Assembly (NCBI RefSeq): GCF_021735935.1
Contig: NZ_WMDZ01000001.1
Location: 1,860,001-1,924,000, forward strand
DNA length: 64,000 nucleotides
From: Sulfitobacter sp. M39
GTDB lineage: Bacteria; Pseudomonadota; Alphaproteobacteria; Rhodobacterales; Rhodobacteraceae
Direction of reading: 5' to 3'
Position 1 is the first letter of the stretch; the number at the start of each line of letters is the position of its first letter. Both the position numbers and the translations under genes were made by a program. Of this stretch, positions 36,659-46,954 are shown one piece after another. Below the pieces are notes generated by a model, which saw only the letters and a list, made by a program, of their open reading frames with translations, did no database searches and was not told the DNA's origin.

Positions 36659-37585
36659 TTAGCCGCCGGTGCCTGTGTCTTCTTTGCTGTCGCGGCCCTC
36701 GCGGTGGTCGCGGATGGGCAGTGGTTCGTTAAAGGTCAGCGTGCGATAGGGGAAGGGGATCTCGATGCCCGCATCATCCAACGCGCGTTTGACGGCGGCC
36801 ACGACCTTGTCACGGCTGCTGCGGATGTCGATGGGGCGCGAGCCGGTCCACCATGTGACCTCGAAGTTGATCGAGCTATCTGCGAATTCTTGCGCAAAGA
36901 TTTCAACGTCTCGCACGTCGTCGCGTACCGCATCCACGCCGCGCACCGCATTGGCGATTACTTCGCGCGCAGCATCCACGTCCTCTCCGTAGGCCACGCC
37001 GCAGATGACTGTGGTCCGGCGCACATCACGGGCGGTACGGATGGTGACGGGGTTCTTGAAGAACATCGCGTTCGGGGCGACCACAAGTTGCCCGTCGGTC
37101 TGGCGCACATGGGTATCGCGGATCGTGATCTCTTCGACCTGACCCTCAAACCCTTCGCATTCGATGTAATCTTCGACCGCGAATGGCTCGCGGATCAACA
37201 GCAAGATACCCGCAAGGAAGTTTTCGAACACATCTTTAAAGGCGAAACCGATGGCCACACCGCCCACACCCAATGCGGTGAGCGCTTTGCCGGGAGTGAT
37301 CGTGGGAAAGGCGATGGTAATGGCGATGAGCACCCCGAAAAGCCACATTCCCACTACAATCAGCATCATGATGACGTCGACCAGCGACCGCCGCATATGC
37401 GCGCGGCGCAGCGTACCCGGCACCACCGCTTGAACAAGGCGCACAATGGCCCAAAGGAAACACAGGAAAACGATCGACAGAATAAGCTGCGGCAGGACGC
37501 TCCAGAACCCGATGGCGTAGCCTTCTAGCTGATTGCGCAAAGGGTCGGGGAGGGTGCCCCAAACGGAGCTTAGTGAGTCTAACAT
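36659..37585 (-). CDS. MscS-family small-conductance mechanosensitive channel
   Basis: 308 residues. Three hydrophobic segments (SVLPQLILSIVFLCFLWAIV, VDVIMMLIVVGMWLFGVLIAI, and the pore helix ALTALGVGGVAIGFAFKDVFENFLAGILLLI with its Gly/Ala spacing) precede the beta domain (GFEGQVEEITIRDTHVRQTDG) and a mixed C-terminal domain. It releases solutes on osmotic downshock. It stands between typA and the SMR gene on the same strand, with ~100 bp to typA. Confidence 0.92.
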   Translation of the reverse strand: MLDSLSSVWGTLPDPLRNQLEGYAIGFWSVLPQLILSIVFLCFLWAIVRLVQAVVPGTLRRAHMRRSLVDVIMMLIVVGMWLFGVLIAITIAFPTITPGKALTALGVGGVAIGFAFKDVFENFLAGILLLIREPFAVEDYIECEGFEGQVEEITIRDTHVRQTDGQLVVAPNAMFFKNPVTIRTARDVRRTTVICGVAYGEDVDAAREVIANAVRGVDAVRDDVRDVEIFAQEFADSSINFEVTWWTGSRPIDIRSSRDKVVAAVKRALDDAGIEIPFPYRTLTFNEPLPIRDHREGRDSKEDTGTGG

Positions 37586-37654
37586 GCGGCACTTTCGGTC
37601 GTTGCGTTACACGCTAACGCCCAAATGCGGGAACCGGTTCCCCAAAAGCGCCGT

Positions 37655-37984
37655 TTAGTGTGTTGAACTCTGCGAGAACAGGTGGATGACCAGCACGCCG
37701 CCGATGATCATCGACAGGCCCACCACGGCGGCGAGGTCGAGCTTTTGACCAAACACGATATAGCCGATGCCCGCGATGCAGACGATGCCAAGGCCCGACC
37801 AGATCGCATAGACGATCCCCACGGGCATCACCTTGAGCGTTAGTCCCAACAGGTAGAAAGAGATCGCGTAGCATATAACCACGCCGACCGAGGGCCAAAG
37901 CCGCGTGAACTGTTGCGAGGCTTGCAAAGCACTGGTGCCCAACGTCTCTGTCAGGATCGCGATCATCAACCAAAAGTAATGCAT
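37655..37984 (-). CDS. Small multidrug resistance (SMR) family transporter
   Basis: 109 residues with four transmembrane helices and the essential membrane glutamate in ILTETLGT (Glu13). GLTLKVMPVGIVYAIWSGLGIV is the helix 2-3 signature. These dimeric proton antiporters export quaternary cations or guanidinium; the subtype cannot be assigned by eye. Confidence 0.9.
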   Translation of the reverse strand: MHYFWLMIAILTETLGTSALQASQQFTRLWPSVGVVICYAISFYLLGLTLKVMPVGIVYAIWSGLGIVCIAGIGYIVFGQKLDLAAVVGLSMIIGGVLVIHLFSQSSTH

Positions 37985-38066
37985 ATCCTGACGCCCCCGT
38001 TGCTGCTTTCCGGCCCAGTCCTGCGGTGGTCACGGGGCAGTGTCAAGAGCGGTGCAGGTCTGCGGA

Positions 38067-38675
38067 TCAGGTTGCGATATAGCGGTCGCGGCGGTGGTTG
38101 AAGGTGATGATCAGATTCAGCACCAGCGCGCCAAGCAGCGAATAGCCCACGACAGAGGCTGGAAACAGGAACAACGCGACCGAGAAGATCACGGCGTCAG
38201 TAATCAGCTGGACCCATCCGGCTTTGAACCCCGTAGTGTCCTGCACCAGTAGTGCCACAACCCCAAGGCCGCCAAGCGACCCGTTGTGTCGGAACATCGC
38301 CAGCAGCCCCAGACCCACCAGCGCGCCAAAGATCACCGCCGCAAGGGCAGGGCTGAGCGACTGGATCGCGAAACCATAGGGCAGGAACTCGGTCACGACC
38401 GACAGCATGGTTACGGAAATCAGTGATTTGATCGTGAACTCGGCCCCAAGCCGTTTATACGCAAGGAAATAGAACGGCAGGTTGATGAGAAAGAAGACCG
38501 TCCCAAAGGAATAGCCCGTCAGATAGGCGATGATCACCGCCAAGCCCGCCGTCTGTCCGGTGATCAAGCCGGCAGAGGTCAGCACGAAAATTCCGATACC
38601 GCAGAGAAAGACCCCAAGGCTGAGGCCTTGAACGTCATCTAGCGAAGAATGGTGGAGGGGATCAGCATATGTCAT
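38067..38675 (-). CDS. YitT family (DUF161) membrane protein
   Basis: 202 residues with five to six hydrophobic helices and the repeated DUF161 motif (LITGQTAGLAVIIAYLTGYSFGTVFFLINLPFYFLAYKRLG). It lacks the C-terminal DUF2179 domain found in longer members. Transport substrate unknown. Confidence 0.85.
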   Translation of the reverse strand: MTYADPLHHSSLDDVQGLSLGVFLCGIGIFVLTSAGLITGQTAGLAVIIAYLTGYSFGTVFFLINLPFYFLAYKRLGAEFTIKSLISVTMLSVVTEFLPYGFAIQSLSPALAAVIFGALVGLGLLAMFRHNGSLGGLGVVALLVQDTTGFKAGWVQLITDAVIFSVALFLFPASVVGYSLLGALVLNLIITFNHRRDRYIAT

Positions 38676-38776
38676 ATCGCCCAGATAGGGCAGCTATGTT
38701 GACCTGTCTAGGGGTGCTGCAGTGCAGAATAATATTTTTCACGATGACATCACGTCACGCAGGGGATCGTGCACAG

Positions 38777-38804
38777 AAAAAGGGCCACCCGGTTCGGATG
38801 GCCC
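38777..38804 (-). terminator. icd terminator
   Basis: Minus strand: GGGCCATCCG-AAC-CGGGTGGCCC stem (ten pairs, one G-T) followed by five T, 19 bases after the icd stop. Confidence 0.88.
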
Positions 38805-38822
38805 TTATTTTAAGCATTCGGC

Positions 38823-40043
38823 TTACTGCGCGCCAAGCGCCTTGTTCAGGTTCTCGTCCACCTTTTCAAGGAAGCCCATTGTGGTCAGCCAGCCTTGGTC
38901 AGGGCCGACCAGCAGCGCGAGGTCCTTGGTCATGAAACCCGATTCCACAGTATCCACCACAGTTTTCTCGAGCGTCTCGGCAAAGCGTGTCAGCTCGGCG
39001 TTGCCATCCAGCTTGCCGCGGTGCTTCAGCCCGCCGGTCCATGCGTAGATCGACGCGATGGAGTTGGTCGAGGTTTCCTCGCCCTTCTGGTGCTGACGAT
39101 AGTGGCGGGTGACTGTGCCGTGGGCGGCCTCTGCCTCGACCGTCTGGCCGTCTGGAGTCATCAGCACAGATGTCATCAGCCCGAGCGAGCCGAACCCCTG
39201 CGCAACGGTGTCTGACTGCACGTCGCCGTCATAGTTCTTGCAGGCCCAGACATAGCCGCCGTTCCACTTCATCGCGCAGGCAACCATGTCGTCGATCAGA
39301 CGGTGTTCATAGGTAATGCCCGCAGCTTTGAATTTATCTTCGAACTCGGTCTCGTAGATATGCTGGAACAGCTCAAGGAAACGCCCGTCATACTGCTTGA
39401 GGATCGTGTTCTTGGTGCTCAGATACACCGGCCAGCCCAGGTTCAAACCGTAGTTCAGCGAGGCGCGGGCGAAGTCGATGATGGATTTATCAAGGTTGTA
39501 CATCCCCATCACGACACCGGCGTCCGGGGCGTCGAAAAGCTCGCGTTCAATCTCTGTCCCGTCCTCGCCGACGAATTTCAGGGTCAGCTTGCCCTTGCCG
39601 GGGAATTTGAAATCGGTCGCTTTATACTGGTCGCCATAGGCATGACGGCCTACGACAATCGGCTTGGTCCAACCGGGTACAAGGCGCGGCACGTTCTTGC
39701 AGATGATCGGCTGGCGGAAAATCACGCCGCCCAGAATGTTGCGGATCGTCCCGTTAGGGGAGCGCCACATCTCTTTCAGGCCGAATTCCTCGACCCGTGC
39801 CTCGTCAGGGGTGATGGTCGCGCATTTGACGCCAACGCCGTATTCCTTGATCGCATGGGCCGCGTCTATGGTGATCTGGTCGTTGGTCTCGTCGCGGACC
39901 TCCATCCCCAGATCGTAATACTTCAGATCCACATCGAGATAGGGAAGGATCAGCTTTTTCTTAATGAAATCCCACATGATGCGGGTCATCTCATCACCGT
40001 CGAGCTCAACGATCGGGTTTTCCACTTTGATCTTGGTCATCAT
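38823..40043 (-). CDS. icd: NADP-dependent isocitrate dehydrogenase
   Basis: 406 residues of the eukaryote-like homodimeric IDH type common in alphaproteobacteria: [23 protein letters not shown], the substrate loop [16 protein letters not shown], and C-terminal [11 protein letters not shown]. It oxidises isocitrate to 2-oxoglutarate and supplies NADPH in the TCA cycle. Two successive ATGs (40043 and 40040) are possible; AAGGA upstream fits 40043. Confidence 0.96.
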   Translation of the reverse strand: MMTKIKVENPIVELDGDEMTRIMWDFIKKKLILPYLDVDLKYYDLGMEVRDETNDQITIDAAHAIKEYGVGVKCATITPDEARVEEFGLKEMWRSPNGTIRNILGGVIFRQPIICKNVPRLVPGWTKPIVVGRHAYGDQYKATDFKFPGKGKLTLKFVGEDGTEIERELFDAPDAGVVMGMYNLDKSIIDFARASLNYGLNLGWPVYLSTKNTILKQYDGRFLELFQHIYETEFEDKFKAAGITYEHRLIDDMVACAMKWNGGYVWACKNYDGDVQSDTVAQGFGSLGLMTSVLMTPDGQTVEAEAAHGTVTRHYRQHQKGEETSTNSIASIYAWTGGLKHRGKLDGNAELTRFAETLEKTVVDTVESGFMTKDLALLVGPDQGWLTTMGFLEKVDENLNKALGAQ

Positions 40044-40212
40044 CTGCGGTCCTTTGAAATGATACTGATACCCGCATAGCCTATTCAGGCGCGCATGCCT
40101 AGTCGGTATGCAATGGTATACTGAAAAGAGTTACGCGGCTTAGCCCTAGCATCGCGCTGCGACAGGCGTGTGACAAGCGTGGTGGTGGATGATGGATAGA
40201 GGGGGCGGGCGG

Positions 40213-40794
40213 TTACCCTTGTGCGGCAAACCATGCAGAGACACGGGCGCGGGCAAACTCCCAAAGACCCGGCGCGCCGGTCTGGATTTTGCTGCCCACT
40301 TTTTCCACGAATTGCGCTTCGGTCACGTTGTATTCAACCCAGCTGCCGCCGCCCGCCGCGAGGTTCTGCATCGGGGGCTGGAACCGGTCCAGCGATTTCG
40401 CAAAGCGGGCCGTGGCGGTTTCATTGGCTTCAAACTCCTCCCATGTCGCGCGAAGATCATCGCGCAAGTCGTTGGGAAGGATGCCAAAAATACGGTCCGC
40501 GGCAAGCTGTTCCTGCGCTTCCATATCGGCGGCGTCGTAGCTGCCAAAGATCGGGTTGTCGCCTGCGTCAATCTCTACCAGATCATGCAGGATCAGCATC
40601 TTGATCACGCGGGTGATGTCGACATCTGGGCCCGCCTGATCCGCCAGCACCAGCGCATAAAGCGTCAGGTGCCAGCTATGTTCAGCCGAGTTTTCGGCCC
40701 GCGACGCATCACAAAGCAAGGTCCCGCGTGTGACCGACTTGAGCTTGTCCGCTTCATTCAGAAAGGCGATCTGCTGCTCAAGTCTGGTAGTCAT
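40213..40794 (-). CDS. HD-domain phosphohydrolase (YfbR-like)
   Basis: 193 residues with the HD metal motif: AEHSWHLTLYALVL, MLILHDLVEIDAGD, and a later Asp near LDRFQPP. This matches the YfbR/HDDC2 family, which act as 5'-deoxynucleotidases. It is the last gene of a tight three-gene minus-strand operon, starting 3 bases after the small hypothetical gene. Confidence 0.87.
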   Translation of the reverse strand: MTTRLEQQIAFLNEADKLKSVTRGTLLCDASRAENSAEHSWHLTLYALVLADQAGPDVDITRVIKMLILHDLVEIDAGDNPIFGSYDAADMEAQEQLAADRIFGILPNDLRDDLRATWEEFEANETATARFAKSLDRFQPPMQNLAAGGGSWVEYNVTEAQFVEKVGSKIQTGAPGLWEFARARVSAWFAAQG

Positions 40795-40797
40795 ACG

Positions 40798-41031
40798 TCA
40801 GCTTTCCTTTGCACGGTGCGCGGCAAGCGCCTTGGCCATAAAGTCACGCCCCTGTCCGGCGGCAAGCCGCGTGCGGATCGCCGTGACAAAGGCTTCTTCC
40901 ATCGTCTGCGATGACGCGCCCAGAACAGCAGCGACTTCCATAAAAAGCCGCTCCTGTCCTGTTTCGCGTTGGACCGCCAGACATTCTTCGGCCATTTGGT
41001 TGGCCAGTTCGACGACTGTCGGATCCGCCAT
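40798..41031 (-). CDS. Small hypothetical protein
   Basis: 77 residues, helical and soluble (ELANQMAEECLAVQRETGQERLFMEVAAVLG...). I do not recognise the family. It overlaps the upstream hydrolase by TAATG and precedes the HD gene by 3 bases, so it is certainly translated within the operon. Confidence 0.8.
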   Translation of the reverse strand: MADPTVVELANQMAEECLAVQRETGQERLFMEVAAVLGASSQTMEEAFVTAIRTRLAAGQGRDFMAKALAAHRAKES

Positions 41032-41684
41032 TAGCGGGTTGTCTCCGTCAGGCGGCGCTTCACGTAGTCTGTGGTAGAGGTGATCAGCGTATCCATATGC
41101 GGCTCTTCAAAGAAGTGGCCGGCACCCTCGATCTCTTGGTGGGTGATGGTGATGCCTTTCTGCTCGTGCAACTTGTTCACGAGGTTCACGGTATCTGCGG
41201 GTGGCGCCACACGGTCAGCGGTCCCGTTGATCACCAGACCGGAGGCCGGGCAGGGTGCGAGGAAGCTGAAGTCATACATATTCGCTGGTGGTGCGACAGA
41301 GATGAAGCCCGTGATCTCGGGGCGGCGCATCAGCAGTTGCATCCCGATCCATGCGCCAAACGAGAAACCGGCAACCCAGCAATGCTTGGAGTTGTTGTTC
41401 ATCGATTGCAGGTAATCCAGCGCCGATGCCGCATCGGAGAGCTCACCAACGCCCTGATCGTATTCACCCTGGCTGCGACCCACGCCGCGGAAATTGAAGC
41501 GCAGAACGGTGAAACCCATATTGTAGAAGGCATAGTGCATATTATACACGACCTTATGGTTCATCGTCCCGCCGAATTGTGGATGCGGGTGGAGCAGAAT
41601 GGCGATGGGTGCGTCGCGTTCTTTTTGTGGATGGTAGCGGCCTTCGAGGCGGCCTTCGGGTCCGGGAAAAATAACCTCGGGCAT
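41031..41684 (-). CDS. Alpha/beta hydrolase
   Basis: 217 residues. Nucleophile elbow GFSFGAWIG (Ser), acid in INGTADRVAPP, and His in GAGHFFEEP: a full catalytic triad. It opens MPEVIFPGPEGRLEGRYHP and carries LLHPHPQFGGTMNHKVV, typical of a conserved alphaproteobacterial hydrolase family with unassigned substrate. It is divergent from iscR, 173 bp away. Confidence 0.88.
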   Translation of the reverse strand: MPEVIFPGPEGRLEGRYHPQKERDAPIAILLHPHPQFGGTMNHKVVYNMHYAFYNMGFTVLRFNFRGVGRSQGEYDQGVGELSDAASALDYLQSMNNNSKHCWVAGFSFGAWIGMQLLMRRPEITGFISVAPPANMYDFSFLAPCPASGLVINGTADRVAPPADTVNLVNKLHEQKGITITHQEIEGAGHFFEEPHMDTLITSTTDYVKRRLTETTR

Positions 41685-41722
41685 GAGCGTCCCTGCTTGG
41701 GGTTCTAAGTGCAGCGGAATAG

Positions 41723-41759
41723 TTGACGAATTCGCTAAGGCAGTTTAGAACGGTTCTAA
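41723..41759 (+). promoter_or_regulatory. iscR-suf promoter with Irr/ICE-type operator
   Basis: TTGACG (41723-41728), 17-bp spacer, TAGAAC (41746-41751) form a good sigma70 promoter. The palindrome TTTAGAACGGTTCTAAC (perfect core TTAGAAC-G-GTTCTAA, 41745-41759) covers the -10. It matches the TTTAGAA-N3-TTCTAAA iron control element bound by Irr, the alphaproteobacterial heme/iron regulator. Irr bound here would block RNA polymerase when iron is low. Confidence 0.65.
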
Positions 41760-41857
41760 CTTGTGTGATCCCCGTTTCTGGGGGTCAGACTTTGCGTTTA
41801 GGCATTTCAGGCGTCGTCGTCAATCAAACAGGCGCTTATGGGGAAGGGAACACTGCG

Positions 41858-42328
41858 ATGAAGCTGTCAACCAAGGGCCGGTATGCGATGGTCGCTTTGG
41901 CCGATATAGCGCTGCAGCCCGCGGACCGTCTGGTGAATCTGGGCGATATCGCGGTGCGCCAGTCGATTTCCCTGCCGTACCTAGAGCAGCTATTCGTCAA
42001 GCTGCGGCGGGCCGAGCTGGTGTCGTCAGTACGTGGTCCGGGCGGCGGCTACCGTTTGGCGCGGCCTGCGTCGGACATTCGCGTTGTTGATATTCTGGCG
42101 GCGGTCGATGAAAAGGTCGATGCGATGCATGTGGGGGCCGGTGCTTCTGGCGGGTCATCGGGCAGCCGGGCGCAGTCGCTGACCAACCGTTTGTGGGAGG
42201 GGCTGAGCGCACAGGTCTATGTATTTCTGCACCAGACGCGGCTGTCGGATGTTGTTGCCAACGAGCTTGCCCCCTGTCCGGCGGTGCCGAACCTCTTTGC
42301 CATCGTGGACGAGGCGGATGCGGAATGA
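41858..42328 (+). CDS. iscR: Rrf2-family regulator IscR
   Basis: 156 residues. Rrf2 winged helix: MKLSTKGRYAMVALADIAL, DIAVRQSISLPYLEQLFVKLRRAELVSSVRGPGGGYRLAR. It heads the suf operon and is its expected regulator. The three clustered cysteines that hold the 2Fe-2S cluster in E. coli IscR are absent; the only cysteine is C140 near the C-terminus. Rhodobacter sphaeroides IscR is likewise known with a single cysteine. ATG 41858 fits the family start. Confidence 0.93.
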   Translation: MKLSTKGRYAMVALADIALQPADRLVNLGDIAVRQSISLPYLEQLFVKLRRAELVSSVRGPGGGYRLARPASDIRVVDILAAVDEKVDAMHVGAGASGGSSGSRAQSLTNRLWEGLSAQVYVFLHQTRLSDVVANELAPCPAVPNLFAIVDEADAE

Positions 42329-42379
42329 GGGACGCTGTCCCTCACACTCCCTGGGATTTAGGACCATTTGGAAGCTGAT

Positions 42380-43504
42380 GTGAGAGTATATCTTGATCAT
42401 AACGCGACCACGCCCCTGCGGGCAGAGGCGCGCGCGGTCATGCTGGCGGCGATGGATGTGGCGGGCAACCCGTCCAGCGTCCATGCCGAAGGGCGTGCGG
42501 CCAAGATGATGGTCGAGAAGGCACGCGGGCAGGTGGCGGCTTTGGTCGGCTGCGATGTGTCGGAAGTGATCTTTACCAGCGGTGCCACCGAGGCGATTGC
42601 GGGTGTGGTGCAGGACGCGGGCAATGTCGTCGGCGCAGCCGTGGAGCATGAAGCAGTGCGCATCTGGTGCCCGGAGGCCGAGCAATTGCCTGTGGATCGC
42701 AATGGTCACGTGGATTTGAACGCGCTGCCGGATGGAGCCTTGGCGGGCAAAACGCTGTTTTTGCAACGTGCCAATAGCGAGACAGGGGTGTTGCAGCCGG
42801 AAAGCCTGTTGGCCGAGCTCTCGCGTTTGGGCGCGTCGCCTGCAAGCGTGTTCCGGGACGCCGTGCAGGCGGCGGGTAAGTTGTCGGATCTGGGGCGCTG
42901 GCGCTCGGATGTCGGGCGTCATACGTCATTGGCTGTCTCGGCGCATAAGCTGGGCGGTCCCAAGGGCATCGGTGCGCTGATCGCAGGGCCGGAATATACG
43001 CCCGGATTGATGCAGCCGATGTTGCGCGGGGGCGGGCAGGAATTGGGCCGTCGTGCGGGGACAGAGAACGTCATCGGCATCGCCGGTTTCGGGGCTGCCT
43101 GCGCTGCCGCAGCGCAGGATTTGGCGGATGGCGTATGGGAACGGGTTGCAGAACTTAGAAATGTTCTAGAGAAGGCTCTTGAGGCTGCGTCAAAGAAGAC
43201 TATTTTTGTTGGGAAAGACGTGGCGCGTTTGCCGAACACCTCTTGCTTTATCACGCCCGGGTGGCGCGGTGAGACGCAGGTGATGCAGATGGACCTTGCG
43301 GGCTTTGCGATCAGCGCGGGGTCTGCGTGCTCTAGCGGTAAGGTGGCGACAAGCCGGGTGTTGACGGCGATGGGGTTTGACGACGCTGAGGCATCCTGTG
43401 CCGTGCGCGTATCGCTTGGGCCGGACACCACAGAAGAACAGGTCTTGCGTTTTGCAGACGCCTGGACCGCGAAATTGAAGAAACACGAGGCGCGGGCCGC
43501 TTGA
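42380..43504 (+). CDS. Cysteine desulfurase, IscS/NifS-like
   Basis: 374 residues, aminotransferase class V: RVYLDHNATTPLRAEAR, PLP lysine in VSAHKLGGPKG, and catalytic-cysteine loop SAGSACSSGKVATS. It takes sulfur from cysteine. The locus also has a SufS-type enzyme (49311), so two desulfurases serve one operon. GTG 42380 is chosen because GGAAG lies 5 bases upstream and the protein then begins MRVYLDHN. Confidence 0.92.
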   Translation: MRVYLDHNATTPLRAEARAVMLAAMDVAGNPSSVHAEGRAAKMMVEKARGQVAALVGCDVSEVIFTSGATEAIAGVVQDAGNVVGAAVEHEAVRIWCPEAEQLPVDRNGHVDLNALPDGALAGKTLFLQRANSETGVLQPESLLAELSRLGASPASVFRDAVQAAGKLSDLGRWRSDVGRHTSLAVSAHKLGGPKGIGALIAGPEYTPGLMQPMLRGGGQELGRRAGTENVIGIAGFGAACAAAAQDLADGVWERVAELRNVLEKALEAASKKTIFVGKDVARLPNTSCFITPGWRGETQVMQMDLAGFAISAGSACSSGKVATSRVLTAMGFDDAEASCAVRVSLGPDTTEEQVLRFADAWTAKLKKHEARAA

Positions 43505-43533
43505 TGCGCGCCGCCAGTTGAAGGATGAAAAGC

Positions 43534-45072
<1,539 letters not shown>

Positions 45073-45077
45073 TCACG

Positions 45078-45269
45078 ATGATGCGCAAGCTGACATGGGA
45101 CGTGACCATTGCCGCGCTGGTTTTCTGGGTGCTGATGGCGCTGTTTCGCGGGGGCGGGCTGACGCTCGTCGCCTTCGAAAACACGTTCTTCCAGATGCTG
45201 ATCTTTGCGATGATCTACGCTGCGATCCGAGTGGCCCTGTTGGTGCTGCGCAAGGGGGATGGCGAATGA
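45078..45269 (+). CDS. Small two-helix membrane protein
   Basis: 63 residues with two hydrophobic helices (VTIAALVFWVLMALF; TFFQMLIFAMIYAAIRVALLVL) and a charged end. I do not recognise the family. It starts 5 bases after sufB and so is part of the operon; ATG 45081 is an alternative. Confidence 0.7.
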   Translation: MMRKLTWDVTIAALVFWVLMALFRGGGLTLVAFENTFFQMLIFAMIYAAIRVALLVLRKGDGE

Positions 45270-45300
45270 TCACCGTAGGGGCCAAAGGCGCAGCGCTCTG

Positions 45301-46107
45301 ATGCAGGCATCGGCGGACACCACTCCCTTGCGCCTGCACTGGTGGAAGGCGGTCCCGAATTTCGGGGACGCCCTCAGTCCTATTGTGCTCGCCCATGTCG
45401 CGGGCCGGCCTGTGGAGCATGCCGGTGTGCGAAAGGCAGAGGTCTGGGCCATCGGGTCGCTTTTGCAGGTGGTCAAGCGCAACTTTAGCGACGCGCAGGA
45501 TCATCGCCCGGTGATCTGGGGGTCAGGCCTGTTGCATCCGGTGCAGGGGACGGGGTTTGTCGATCACGTCGATATCGCCCTGGTCCGTGGGCCGATCACT
45601 GCCGCGCTGCTGGGGTTGGAACTGTCGGAGTTCGGTGATCCCGGTCTGTTGATCAACGCCGTGTGGCCGCAGGATCGCGCGCCCAATGGCAAGATCGGCA
45701 TCGTGCCGCATCATTCGCTGGTGGAGGACCCTGTGTTGCAGGCTCTGGTCGCCAGTGACGCGCAATATCAGCTGATTGATCCGCGCGGGCAGGCGCAGGA
45801 TGTTTGCGCGGCGATTGCTGCGTGTGATCACGTGTTTGCGTCTTCCCTGCACGGGTTGATCGTGGCCGATGCCTACGGCGTGCCTAACAGCTGGCTGGCC
45901 CCGATGGGGCAGTCGCGCTTGAAATACCTGGATTACGCGGCCTCGGTCGGTCGGCCCCTGCGGGCCCCGATCAACGTCGAGGATATCCCGACGGTGGTTC
46001 TGCCCGACCCGCTGTCACCGCTTTCCTATCAGGCGGGCATAGATGCCTGCCGCACCGCTCTTTATGCCCGTTTTCCCAAAGCCTTACAGGCGGGGAGGGC
46101 GGCATGA
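45301..46107 (+). CDS. Polysaccharide pyruvyl transferase-family protein
   Basis: 268 residues: LHWWKAVPNFGDALSPIVLAHVAG, WGSGLLHP, ALVRGPITAALLG, GDPGLLIN, ASSLHGLIVADAYGVPN, the sequence pattern of the PS_pyruv_trans domain, which adds pyruvate ketals to sugars. A surface-sugar enzyme has no known part in Fe-S assembly, so its place between sufB and sufC is odd. The start is uncertain: ATG 45259 would overlap the previous gene and add 14 residues. A small terminator-like hairpin follows. Confidence 0.82.
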   Translation: MQASADTTPLRLHWWKAVPNFGDALSPIVLAHVAGRPVEHAGVRKAEVWAIGSLLQVVKRNFSDAQDHRPVIWGSGLLHPVQGTGFVDHVDIALVRGPITAALLGLELSEFGDPGLLINAVWPQDRAPNGKIGIVPHHSLVEDPVLQALVASDAQYQLIDPRGQAQDVCAAIAACDHVFASSLHGLIVADAYGVPNSWLAPMGQSRLKYLDYAASVGRPLRAPINVEDIPTVVLPDPLSPLSYQAGIDACRTALYARFPKALQAGRAA

Positions 46108-46126
46108 AATCTTACACCGATGACGG

Positions 46127-46143
46127 CCCCGCGACGGGGTTTT
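46127..46143 (+). terminator. Small hairpin before sufC
   Basis: CCCCG-CGA-CGGGG followed by TTTTC, between the pyruvyl-transferase-like gene and sufC. The short stem makes it at most a partial terminator or attenuator. Confidence 0.4.
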
Positions 46144-46198
46144 CATTCACTCAATTCACTGTCATTGCAGCGCCAAAGCGCAAGAAAAGGAACCCATC

Positions 46199-46954
46199 AT
46201 GCTGAGCATCAAAGGCCTGAAGGTCAAACTGGAAGAAGAAGACAAGCAAATCCTGAAGGGTGTCGATCTGGAAGTCGAAGCCGGTAAGGTCCACGCGATC
46301 ATGGGGCCGAACGGGTCCGGTAAATCCACGCTGTCCTATGTGCTGTCGGGCAAAGACGGCTACGAGGTCACCGAAGGCTCCGCCCATCTGGGTGACATCG
46401 ACCTGCTGGACCTTGAGCCAGAAGAGCGCGCGGCCGCTGGCCTGTTCCTCGCCTTTCAGTATCCCGTTGAAATCCCCGGCGTTGGCAACATGACTTTCCT
46501 GCGCACCGCTGTGAATGCGCAGCGCAAGGCCCGTGGCGAAGAAGAGATGTCTGCCGCGGAATTCCTCAAGGTTGTGCGCGCCCGCGCCAAAGAGCTGAAG
46601 ATCGACGCCGACATGCTGAAGCGCCCCGTGAACATGGGCTTTTCCGGTGGTGAGAAGAAGCGTAACGAGATCTTGCAGATGGCGATGCTTGAGCCAAAAA
46701 TGTGCATCCTCGACGAAACGGACTCCGGTCTGGATGTTGACGCGATGAAACTGGTTGCTGACGGTGTGAACGCGCTGCGCACCGAAGGCCGAGGTTTCCT
46801 TGTGATCACCCACTACCAGCGTCTGCTGGACCACATCAAACCCGATGTGGTGCACATCATGGCCGATGGCCGCATCATCAAGACCGGCGGCCCCGAGCTG
46901 GCGCTGGAAGTCGAGAATAACGGGTATGCCGACATCCTGTCCGAGGTGGCGTAA
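46199..46954 (+). CDS. sufC: Fe-S cluster assembly ATPase SufC
   Basis: 251-residue ABC ATPase: Walker A GPNGSGKSTL, signature FSGGEKKRNEILQMA, Walker B MCILDETDSGLDVDA, H-loop VITHYQR. It powers the SufBC2D scaffold. It overlaps sufD by TAATG. Confidence 0.97.
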   Translation: MLSIKGLKVKLEEEDKQILKGVDLEVEAGKVHAIMGPNGSGKSTLSYVLSGKDGYEVTEGSAHLGDIDLLDLEPEERAAAGLFLAFQYPVEIPGVGNMTFLRTAVNAQRKARGEEEMSAAEFLKVVRARAKELKIDADMLKRPVNMGFSGGEKKRNEILQMAMLEPKMCILDETDSGLDVDAMKLVADGVNALRTEGRGFLVITHYQRLLDHIKPDVVHIMADGRIIKTGGPELALEVENNGYADILSEVA

